NCBI GenBank assembly: GCA_029891385.1
Contig: CM057230.1
Span: 22,572,847-22,636,846 of the forward strand
Source of the DNA: Erythroxylum novogranatense
Lineage: Eukaryota > Streptophyta > Magnoliopsida > Malpighiales > Erythroxylaceae
Reading direction: 5' to 3'
DNA length: 64,000 nt
This document shows, piece by piece, positions 11,843-20,879 of the stretch (position 1 is the stretch's first letter; each line of letters begins with the position of its first letter). The notes beneath the pieces were generated by a model. The model saw nothing but the letters and a program-made list of their open reading frames with translations. It was not told where the DNA came from and made no database searches. The translations under genes were made by a program, and so were the position numbers.

Positions 11843-11948
11843 GAGCTTAAAGCTCAACGCAACAGGGCCTAGAGCCCAACGTAATTTTAGAGCCACAGGC
11901 TCAACGTATCAGGGCTTCAAGCCCAATGTAATTCAGAGTCATAGGCTC
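11843..11948. repeat. Tandem hairpin array in Gypsy-1 5' LTR
   Basis: Five short inverted repeats follow one another at about 22-base spacing: GAGCT-TAA-AGCTC, GGGC-CTAGA-GCCC, GAGCC-ACA-GGCTC, GGGCT-TCA-AGCCC and GAGTC-ATA-GGCTC. Linkers resemble CAACGTAAT. The first stem pair alternates between A-T and G-C without loss of pairing. The same array occurs in the 3' LTR at 17313-17418. Confidence 0.85.
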
Positions 11949-12593
11949 ACCGTTAATGAGCTCAGGCGTACGATCACAACACCGTAATAAAATGAAAAGT
12001 GTCACATGTGCATTCTGTATATGAATGATTAAATATGAATTGTGTGAAAGGCGATACACCTTATATGTGTAATTTGATAATGCATAGGATAATTCGGAAT
12101 GTGCTAATATGTGATATTATATGAATTGTTTATATATGCATGAGTTGGGTGAACCATCAATGATGGTTTCTCGCTGAGTTCGCAAACTCACCCAACACTG
12201 CAAATATTTTTCAGGGGAGATAGTAGACTCCTAGCTCCAGAGTTAGACTTTTCCTGCCGTGTGGATCTAGTTGGCAAGAGAAGTGATGGCACACAGGTCG
12301 GTCAGCTGGGACGATTTTTGTGGATGACCTAGTTAGTTTTGTATCAGTTCCTTTTTGGAATATGTGTATAGATTGTGGAAATTGATAAGCTTGTAAATTG
12401 TGTTTTGAGGTTATGAAATGGAAATCTTTCAGTTTTAAAAATCTAGTGATTTTGATATTACAGTTTTATTATATTGATGCCATGCGAATTATAGAATTGA
12501 TCGTTCGTAGTGCACCCTCATCGTGAGTTATGTATCGGAACGACCCACGGGTATTCCGGTGCGTGCCTTACGGTAAGGAGGCACTACATTAGG

Positions 12594-12609
12594 TGGTATC
12601 AGAGCATGG
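12594..12609 (+). promoter_or_regulatory. Gypsy-1 primer binding site
   Basis: TGGTATCAGAGCATGG begins five bases after the LTR end. It is the initiator Met tRNA type of primer site. Confidence 0.92.
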
Positions 12610-12737
12610 TTTGGCATCTTTTGGGCATAGTGTATTATTAGGCTTGAATTTCAGTAAGAAAAGCAGAAATTGATTGAAATTATGGTTTTGTTATAGGTCA
12701 TCTGTCCTTGGTGATCAGGTAGATCAACCAGCTGACC

Positions 12738-13640
12738 ATGGATCAGTCGGAGCTAGTAGGGAGTTCTCAGTGCCTCGATTTGAGGAGCAGACTCCTAGAG
12801 TCTCCGTGAGAAGGGAGAGGAGGTATGATAGATCTGCGTGGTGAGGAGCTATAGACTTTATGGCAAGACAAACCCGCCGAGGCCGAGGATGGCCGGAGAG
12901 GACCAGAGAGTCCTAGACCGGATGGATCGCGACTACGATGGCGCTTTGATTATGCGGTTTCTCTACCTTCTGAGGTCCAAAGATATCAGTGGTGGAAGAC
13001 TATTCTGGGAAGTACCACCAGACCCTATATTCTGACATGGGAGGATTTCTTGAGAGCCTTTCGGGATAATTATATGCCCAAGGTTTACTTGGAGATGAAG
13101 ATGCAGGAGTTCCTAGAGTTGAGACAGGGTCAGATGACAGTGGCCGAGTATGAGGTGCGGTTCAATGAGCTGATGGGGTATGCTTCTGTTCTAATTGCTA
13201 CGGAGGCTGATAGGTGCTGGAGATTCGAGGGTGGGTTCAATCTGGAGATCCGTACCAGGTTAGCCCGATCGGACATGGGCACCTTTATTGAGCTGAGAGC
13301 TGCTGCAGCATGGATTGAGCGCCTTCGAGACAGTCAGTCAGCCGAGACCGTCGAGATCCAGAGTAAGAGATCGAGTGATACCGTCGAGGCGCCTGGTAGG
13401 AGCTTTATCAGCGTCGAGCGGGACCTTCAGATCTTCGAAGGATCCGCAACGATCTGGTTTTGTTGAGAGGGGAGATTTGGGCGGTGGCAAAGGGCAAAGT
13501 GGTAGAGGTTCGAGATGTGCACTTTCGCTTGTGTATATTGTGACAAGAGGCACGATGGGAGTGTTGGCGATCGATGGAGCCTACGCCTTGCACGCGCTCC
13601 ATGGATCATTTGATTAGGAATTGCCCCACTACACGGGAGC
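12738..13640 (+). pseudogene. Gypsy-1 gag
   Basis: In mixed frames the sequence encodes a plant Gypsy gag. TWEDFLRAFRDNYMP near 13040-13080 is followed by FLELRQGQMTVAEYEVRFNEL and later DMGTFIELRAAAAWIER. The longest uninterrupted part is 13050-13466. A zinc-knuckle remnant, SMDHLIRNCP, is read near 13595-13625, but its first Cys pair is not recognisable. At least three frameshifts or stops lie between 12780 and 13620. The ATG at 12738 is only a possible start. Gag would package the element RNA. Confidence 0.8.
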
Positions 13641-13799
13641 TCTGCTCTGTGTGAGTGGAAGATCTGTAGCAATACGACTGAAAGTCAAAGATAGTCGCGA
13701 TGGTGGACCTGGATTGAGGGACCGAGGTAGAGCCCGAGGAGAGCGGGAGATTCCTTTGTGGGGATCGAGGGATGGGGCGGTGACCACGCCCTGTGCTAG

Positions 13800-14302
13800 G
13801 GTCTACGCCATGACTAGGCGGAGGCCCGGATTCTCCGGATGTTATTGCGGGTATGCTTCTGATTTTCGGCTTTGAGGTTTTTGCATTAATAGATCCAGGT
13901 TCCACGCATTCTTTCATTGCACCGCATGTGACATGTAGATTGCATGGGGATAGGGAGATGTTGCAGTATGGGCTAGAGGTGAGTACACCTCTAGGTAATA
14001 CTACTGCTTTGGGAGAGGTCTGCAAGGGGTGCTCGATCCAGATAGATCAGCGGTGAAAAGTCGAGACTGATAGTATTGCCCTCGAGGGAGATTGATTTGA
14101 TTACGGGATGGGTGGCCATCGTCCATAGAGTACATTATAGACCGCTATACCAAGGAGGTCGTGTTAGAGTCTCTGGTCGACTAGAAGCGATTTCGAGGTG
14201 TTAGTCGGCGATGTCGGCCGGGATGATTTCTTTTCTGAGTGTCCTGAGGTTGATGCAGGGAGGTTGTGAGGCCTATCTGACTCATGTGGTTGATACCAGA
14301 GT
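13800..14302 (+). pseudogene. Gypsy-1 aspartic protease
   Basis: The active-site segment ALIDPGSTHSFIA is read at about 13883-13920, preceded by FGFEVF, the usual strand before the catalytic Asp. Downstream the frame is lost near 14056; fragments up to 14300 (ending in a stop where family members have Q before RLQDIPVI) belong to the linker into reverse transcriptase. It would cleave the polyprotein in the particle. Confidence 0.8.
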
Positions 14303-15660
14303 TGAGTAGAGGTTGCAGGATATTCCTGTGATCAGAAAATTTCTCGATGTGTTTCCCGAGGAGTTACCGAGTTTACCGCCAGATCGGGAAACGGAGTTTT
14401 CGATTGACCTCATTCCAGGTACCGCTCATATATCCATACCTCCATATAGGATGACACCGGTGGAACTGAGAGAGCTTAAGGCTCAACTGCAGGAGCTGTT
14501 GGATAAGGAGTTTATTAGGCCCAGTGTTTCACTGTGGGGAGCTCCAGTGCTGTTTGTGAAGAAAAAGGACGGGACTTTGAGGTTGTGCATCGATTATAGG
14601 CAGCTGAATCGGGTGATAGTAAAGAATAAGTATCAACTGCCTAGGGTCGATGATTTGTTTGATCAGTTGCAGGGAGCTCAGGTGTTCACTAAGTTGGATA
14701 TGAGATCGGGATATTATCAGTTGCGGATAGCAGAGGCCGATGTGCCTAAGAGTGCTTTCAGGAGCAGGTATGGGCATTTCGAGTTCCTAGTGATGCCATT
14801 CCGGTTGATTAATGCCCCGACAGCTTTCATGGCCTTGATGAATAAGGTTTTTCAGCCCTACCTGGATCAATTTGTGATAGTGTTCATTGATGATATACTG
14901 GTGTATTCGAGAAGTAGACAGGAGCACGCTGAGCACCTGAGGATTGTATTGCAGATTATGAGAGAGAGACGGTTGTATGCCAAATTCACTAAATGTAAAT
15001 TCTAGCTCGATGAGGTTGTATTTATGGGGCACATTGTGTCTGGTGAGGGTATCCAGGTGGATCCTCACAAGATAGAGGCGTTGAAGAATTGGGAGGCTCC
15101 GAGGAATGTGTCAAAGATGCGAAGTTTCCTCGGATTAGCAGGTTATTACCGGAGGTTTTTCGAGGGGTTTTCAATAATCTCAGCCCCTCTGACAAAACTT
15201 CTGAGGAAGAATGTGACCTTCAGATGGTCTGAGGAGTATCAGAAGAGTTTTGAGGAGCTGAAACATCGGTTGACTACGGCGCCGGTGTTAGCTTTGCCGT
15301 CAGGGTCTGGAGGTTTTGAGGTATTCAATGGTGCTTCGCAGCAGGGACTGGGTAGTGTTCTGATGCAGCATGGGAGAGTGATAGCTTATGCCTCGAGACA
15401 GTTGAGGTCTCACGAGGTGAATTACCCAGTGCATGATTTGGAGTTAGCAGCAGTGGTTTTTGCCCTGAAAATCTAGAGACACTACTTGTATGGTGAGACG
15501 TTCCAGATTTTCACTGATCATAAGAGCTTGTGGTATTTGTTGAGTCGGAGGGAGTTGAATCTGAGGCAGAGGAGATGGATTGAGTTGCTTAAGCACTATG
15601 ACTGCACGATTGAGTATCACCCAGGGAAGGCCAATGTGGTGGCAGATGCATTGAGTAGGA
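14303..15660 (+). pseudogene. Gypsy-1 reverse transcriptase and RNase H
   Basis: The frame from 14313 carries [45 protein letters not shown] (first catalytic Asp) and [10 protein letters not shown] (the Y/F-x-D-D box), a nearly intact fingers-palm region. It stops at 15003 in CKF-stop-LDE, where W is conserved. The next frame, 15024-15476, covers the thumb and start of RNase H ([19 protein letters not shown]) and stops where W is expected before RHYLYGE. The part from 15486 holds [11 protein letters not shown] and [10 protein letters not shown], the remaining RNase H acidic sites. Apart from the stops the region is well conserved, so it decayed fairly recently. Confidence 0.93.
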
Positions 15661-16796
15661 GATCTCGTATCAGTGCAGCTCATATTCAGATTGGGAGATT
15701 GCCTAGCCTGATTCAATTGAGAGCTCTGAATGTGCAGATGAATTTGGCTCAGGATGGAGCTCTGATAGCTACTCTGAGGCTTAGGCCGATGTTGCATGAC
15801 AGGATTAGGAGAGTTCAGGACCAGGATCCTGTGTTGGTGAGGCTGATGGACAGAGTGAGATCTGATCGGGATTCTGAGTTTGAGTTGAGAGATGGGACAT
15901 TGTGGATGGGACAGAGACTCTGTGTTCTAGATGTGGATGATTTGAGGCGTGAGATTCTGGAGGAGGCGCCTGTGGCCGCCTATGCTATTCATCCTGGTAC
16001 TACCAAGATGTATAATACGCTTAAATTGCGTTTCTGGTGGCCTGGCATGAAGAGGCAAGTGGCTGAGTATGTATCCAGGTGTTTGACGTGCTAGCAGGTT
16101 AAGGCTGAGCACCAGGCTCCAGTAGGGAAATTACATTCGTTGCCCATTCCAGAGTGAAAATGGGAGCGAATCACGATGGATTTTATTATGGGATTGCCTA
16201 GGACGCCGAGACAGCACGATGCTATCTGGGTCATAGTGAACCGGTTGACTAAATCGGCTCACTTCTTGCCAGTGAGAGAGAACAATAAGCTCGATCAATT
16301 GGCCCAGAAGTATGTGGCAGAGATTGTGCGATCGCATGGGGTCCCGTGTCTATAGTATCGAGCGAGGATCCTAGGTTCACTTCGAGGTTACGGAGGAGTT
16401 TGCGATGCATTATGGGTACTCGGTTGAACTTCAAGATCAAAGATTTCATCATCGAACAGATGGGATGAGTGAGAGGACGATTAAGACTGTTGAGGATATG
16501 TTGTGAGCCTGTGTATTGGAGTTCCAAGGTGCTTGGGATCAGTATTTGGCTCTAGTTGAGTTTGCTTATAATAATCAGCACCAGAGTAGTATTAGGATGG
16601 CACCGTATGAGGCGTTGTATGAGAGGCAGTGTAGATCGCCTCTTTATTGGGATGAAGAGGGTATGAGGATGCTAGAGGGTCCCGAGCTATTCCAGGATAC
16701 TGTGGACAAGGTGAGACTGATTCAGAGTCGCATTAAGGCGGCTCAGGACAGGCAGAAAAGTTATGTGGATCAGCATCGGAGAGAGATGGAGTATGA
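15661..16796 (+). pseudogene. Gypsy-1 integrase, C-terminus deleted
   Basis: A zinc-binding N-terminal region is read up to [10 protein letters not shown] and CLTC near 16085, where a TAG replaces the usual Q. The core follows in shifted frames: TMDFIMGLPRTPRQHDAIW near 16180, then VNRLTKSAHF with N in place of the usual D, and a damaged S-x-x-D-P-R-F-T segment near 16350 in which the second catalytic Asp context is lost. The part 16516-16796 has YNNQHQSSIRMAPYEALYERQCRSP, typical of Gypsy integrase. The coding sequence ends abruptly at about 16797, joined to the middle of the 3' LTR by a deletion. Confidence 0.9.
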
Positions 16797-18053
16797 TGTG
16801 AAAGAGTTGAATCGGAAAGAATCGAGAATAGTGTCGAGAATGTCATAAACATGTATAGTACGCAATTCATTCGTTGCATATGCATTATTGACTACTGAAA
16901 TTGTGCAATTAGTAATGTTTATGTATTTTGATTGTTTTAGAGGCTCAAGTGGAGCGTCGATCTTCCGAAGTAACTGAGACTTCCCGGCAATAGCTCGGAA
17001 GTTTAGAGGTGAGTAACCTAGTTGGTTCTCAACCTTTATGTGATTAATTTTATGCACTTATGCCATGTGGAGATGAATGGAGGATTATCTGTGTCTGCTT
17101 TTGATTGATTTCGGACCATAGGTGCCTGAAATATCTGGAATTTGATATAGAAGTGTTAATTGTGCATAATTGAAATTAAATTGGTTTTAATGCGAAATTG
17201 GATATACGGTGTTATGCTGTGACACAATCATTGTACACTGAAACATGTGCATTCATGCATAAAAGTATGATCAGATAATGATAGTTGTGACCGGTGCAGC
17301 CACCGTATTTCAGAGCTTGAAGCTCAACGCAATAGAGCCTAGAGCCCAACGTAATTTTAGAGCCACAGGCTCAACGTATCAGGGCTTCAAGCCCAATGTA
17401 ATTCAGAGCCATAGGCTCACCGTTAATGAGCTCAGGCGCACGGTCACAACACCGTAATAAAATAAAAAGTATCACATATGCATTATGTATATGAATGATT
17501 AAATATGAATTTTGTGAAATGCGATACGCCTTATATGTGTAATTTGATAATGCATAGGATAATTCAGAATGTGCTAATATGTGATATTATATGAATTGTT
17601 TGTATATGCATGAGTTGGGTGAATCATCGATGATGGTTTCTCGCTGAGTTCGCAAACTCACCCAACACTGCAAATATTTTTTAGGGCAGAGATAGTAGAC
17701 TCGTAGCTCCAGAGTTAGACTTTTCCTACCGTGTGGATCTAGTTGGCAAGAGAAGTGATGGCACACAGGTCGGTCAGCTGGGACGATTTTTGTGGATGAC
17801 CTAGTTAGTTTTGTATCAGTTCCTTTTTGGAATATATGTATAGATTGTGGAAATTTATAAGCTTGTAAATTGTGTTTTGAGGTTATGAAATGGAAATCTT
17901 TCAGTTTTAAAAATCTAGTGATTTTGATATTACAGTTTTATTAAATTGATGCCATGCGGATTATAGAATTGATCGTTCATAGTGCACCCTCATCGTGGGT
18001 TACGATCGAACGACCCACCATGTTCGGTGCGCACTTACGTAAAAGGGGCTAAA
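16797..18053 (+). repeat. Gypsy-1 3' LTR, missing its first part
   Basis: From GTGAAAGAGTTGAATCGG it matches the 5' LTR from about 1682. The first roughly 1,460 bases of this LTR are absent, removed with the end of pol. It keeps the uninterrupted Copia-1 target near 17065. Its last 50 bases have small deletions and end GGCTAAA instead of GGCACTACA. Confidence 0.9.
17313..17418. repeat. Tandem hairpin array in Gypsy-1 3' LTR
   Basis: It is the same five-hairpin array as at 11843-11948. Here the second stem has a G-to-A change (GAGCCTAGAGCCC) that unpairs its first base, while the fifth stem (GAGCC-ATA-GGCTC) is fully paired. Confidence 0.85.
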
Positions 18054-18058
18054 ATAGA
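18054..18058. repeat. Target-site duplication of Gypsy-1, right copy (ATAGA)
   Basis: It matches 219-223. Confidence 0.85.
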
Positions 18059-19440
18059 TCCTGGATCTACTAACACATAAGCATTAACATCAAATAATGA
18101 AAGCATACCATAAATAACATCATTAGCTACAGGTGCCTCCTCCCTCGTCATATGGTATATCCTTGCCTGAGTTTAGGTCTAAGCTGAGGATGTCCCACCA
18201 GTACCCGTCCCCGCTGCTGATCTACGTCCAACTCCTCTATCACCACCTCTGCCACTTGTTCTACCTGAACTTCTGCCTGAACCAAAGGCACCACTCTGAC
18301 CCTTTACTCTCTCCTCTGCCCTCACTCCTGGACTCCTCCCTACTATAGGGCAACTTCTATGTAAAAGCTCCCGCTCTCCACAAATATAACATGCTTGATT
18401 GATCATAGTAGGTCCTCAATATGGTCCTCCGTGAACTCTCGCATAAGTGGCACAACTTAGATATCCTCCACCTTCTCTATCAAAAGATCCTCTGAACCTC
18501 TGACTAGCCCTTTATTAGATCCAATTGATGGTGCACTGGCAGTGCTATACTATCCTGAATCCCTACTAGCTCCTCCACCAGACCTGTAGAAACTACCATG
18601 TCTACTCGATGTGGCATCAACTCTTTTAGATCCCCTAGCATCAGTAGACCATGAATGAATAGCTCCCCTCTCCATGATGACTCTCTAATTGCCTCTTTAA
18701 CTCTTTCCTCCTTCTACCTTGTTATATTACATCCTCTACTCTAAGTGCAATATCTAGTAACTTCTTGAACTCATAAGCAGCAGCTCCGAATCCCATATGA
18801 ATATCGGTCCTCAAACCCTGCTCAAATCTGTAACATATGTCTTTAGGATTTGCCACAACCTCAGATTCATCCTTAGACAAAGCTACAAAGCGAGCCTCAC
18901 AATCTACCACTGACATCTCCTATATCTGAACCAAACTCATGAACTCCATCTTCTTTCGATTTCGATATATCCGCGAAGTGTATTTATCTCTGAACTCTCT
19001 CTAAAACTCCTACCAACTCATCTTTTGGGTCTCATAGGATCTCCTCATTGACTTCCACTAAGTCAGTGCATTACCCTAGAATAAAGAAACAATGTACCGC
19101 AACCTTCTTTTTTATGTACACTCTAGATGATCTAAAATTATATCTATCTGCTCCCACTATGCTTCAGCCTCCTCAAGATCTGTAGTACCTCTAAACTCTA
19201 CTGCGCCATCTTACAAATCCGTTCACAGTTTCAATCCACCCCAAAATCACCTCGAGCTAGAGCCGCAATAATAACCTGTTGCATCATCTAAAAGAACTGC
19301 ATATCTATGGTGGCATTGATAGCTCTCCTCCTACCCCATCTGCTTGAGCATCCCCCTGATCCGACACATCCAGAGCAAATTAAACACCCTAATTAAGTAA
19401 CTCAGGGCCAACATTATCCTCTCTTGAAGTCGTCTTAAAA
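18059..19440 (-). pseudogene. Gypsy-2 gag and first half of protease
   Basis: The minus strand, read from right to left, holds a decayed Gypsy gag: FVALSKDESEVVANP and FEQGLRTDIHMG at about 18890-18790, a serine/glycine-rich stretch, and a zinc knuckle CYICGERELLHRSC near 18390-18350 whose His has moved two places. Protease follows, with REEAPVANDVIYGML and finally AYVLVDPGS, the catalytic Asp loop, ending at the Gypsy-1 insertion. The second half is at 1-223. Frames are interrupted in the first kilobase, but the protease part is clean on both sides of the break. Confidence 0.85.
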
Positions 19441-19498
19441 GAGATAAGAACATATCATTATTATTTTTTACTCAGTGCGTCCCTAGAAACGTAAACCC

Positions 19499-19510
19499 GC
19501 TTTAATACCA
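19499..19510 (-). promoter_or_regulatory. Gypsy-2 primer binding site
   Basis: On the minus strand TGGTATTAAAGC lies five bases after the LTR end GCGTCACA. It resembles the Met-tRNA-type site TGGTATCAGAGC with two changes. Confidence 0.7.
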
Positions 19511-19637
19511 CCCAATGTGACGCTCCGAAATTCTTAAATAATAATTAACCAAGTAATTCCCAACACATATCATTAATTATCAAATTCCTCAATAGTTTCA
19601 AAATAGATGATTGTTTGCCAGTTACAAACATATTTTA

Positions 19638-19645
19638 CATAACAC
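19638..19645. repeat. Target-site duplication of hAT, left copy (CATAACAC)
   Basis: Eight bases, the length typical of hAT insertion, found again at 25783-25790. Confidence 0.88.
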
Positions 19646-19855
19646 CAAAGACATGAATTTAAATCATCTGCAAATTTGAAAATCGGTACCAATCTCGGCA
19701 CGGTTATCATAAAAATTTCGCCGATCTGAGCCTTTTTGGTTTGGTGATCTTGTGGTACCATAAAAATAAGAAAATTTCGGGTGATTCCGGTAATTTCCAT
19801 ATTTCCTAGGGACCTAATTACAAAAACAAAATTTTAACCCTAAAAATCTACCCCT

Positions 19856-20200
19856 CGATGGCCCGACCTAGTCACCTAACTCTCTTCTTCTCTCTTCTCG
19901 GTGTCTCTCCGTCTATCTCCGCCATTCACGCATTTGGATCCTTGTCGTCCGCTCTCTCCGCCCCATGTTTGCCCTCCTCGGTGTGGATCTGGACTCCGGT
20001 GGTCTTCTCGTTCGTCCTTCTGTCGAGTCTTCGGCTCTTCGCTCTTCTCCCTCGCGTCGTCGGTCCTCCACGCTAGCTTCAGTCGGATCTCCCTCGTGTC
20101 GTCGGTCCTCCACCGTGAGCAGCAGCCTTCGCGGTCCCTCATCCTCCACGCGACGTCAACCCCAGCCGACCCGACATCGACCCAGATCGGTGAAGACCGA
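19856..20200 (+). other. GC- and CT-rich leader segment of hAT
   Basis: In an element that is otherwise very AT-rich, these 345 bases are rich in C, T and CG (repeats of GTCGTCGGTCCTCCA). They end in AGATCG-GTGAAG, which fits a splice donor. Open frames exist on both strands because the block has few stops, and none resembles a known protein. The likeliest reading is a 5' untranslated exon of the transposase, with the repeat array in the following intron. Captured host sequence is the alternative. Confidence 0.45.
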
Positions 20201-20879
20201 ATGTTTTGTTTTATTTTTCATGGATTTTTGACATTAATTGCTTCTGTCATTGTGTTGGTTGTTGGATGATGATAGATTTGTGGTTAAAAATTGGATGATG
20301 ATGGATTTTTGGTTGTTGGAAATTGCTTCTGTTGTTGTGTTGGATACTGATGATGATGGATTTGGGATGAACCGTTGAAGTGAAGTTGCGTAAAATGTAA
20401 ATGGTGAATGTGATTTCGGTTGAAGTTGAACTTGAAGTGAACTTGGCATTTTACATTTTGGTTTTTGGCATTTTGGATTATGGAAGTTGATTTTGGATTT
20501 TGGCATTGAATTGATCCGAATGTCCCATTGGAAAATAAATTTAGAATGGTAATTGTGAATTTGTGATTGAATTGTTGAATTATTGATGAATGAGATTTAA
20601 TTTTAATTTGTGCAATTGAATTTGAGATTGAGTTTGATAATCAAAATCAAATTAACATTTAAACATAATTTTAATTGTAAATTTGATAATCAAATGTGAA
20701 ATAAATAATTAAATGTAAAATTGTACAATTGATAATCAAAATCAAGTAAAATTGAAAAAACTTAAATCATTAATTAACATATTGTTAATATTTGTTATAT
20801 GGTAATTCATTTTTATATTTGGGTATTGAATTTTGATAAATAATTAGTTAAGTATAAATTTGGGTATTTGGGAATTGGA

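Larger units (their letters stand above)
224..12588 (+). repeat. Gypsy-1 5' LTR, split by Copia-1
   Basis: The LTR begins TGTAGCATCCCG and ends GGCACTACA, so its tips form a short TGTAG...CTACA inverted repeat. The LTR proper is 224-1954 plus 11600-12588; the rest is Copia-1 and its duplicated target. The segment from 1682 onward and the segment 11600-12588 match the 3' LTR at 16797-18053 closely, which fixes both the LTR identity and the empty site of the insertion. Confidence 0.88.
224..18053 (+). mobile_element. Gypsy-1, Ty3/Gypsy LTR retrotransposon, nested and decayed
   Basis: The element runs from TGTAG at its left LTR to a degraded right LTR end, flanked by a 5-bp duplication. It holds a 5' LTR (itself interrupted by Copia-1), an initiator-Met-type primer binding site, gag, protease, reverse transcriptase, RNase H and integrase in the usual Gypsy order, and a 3' LTR that has lost its first roughly 1.46 kb together with the end of pol. 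Numerous stops and frameshifts mean it cannot be autonomous now. It is inserted in the opposite direction to its host element Gypsy-2. Confidence 0.9.

Noticed and set aside
13338..14025. Minus-strand frames opposite Gypsy-1 gag and protease
   Set aside because: They overlap plus-strand coding sequence with recognisable gag and protease motifs.
14529..17057. Minus-strand frames opposite Gypsy-1 pol and LTR
   Set aside because: Shadows of reverse transcriptase, RNase H and integrase on the plus strand.
19858..20269. Five overlapping frames of 70-120 codons on both strands in the GC-rich hAT leader
   Set aside because: Low-complexity Ser/Arg-rich products caused by CT-rich, stop-poor sequence; no homologous motif.
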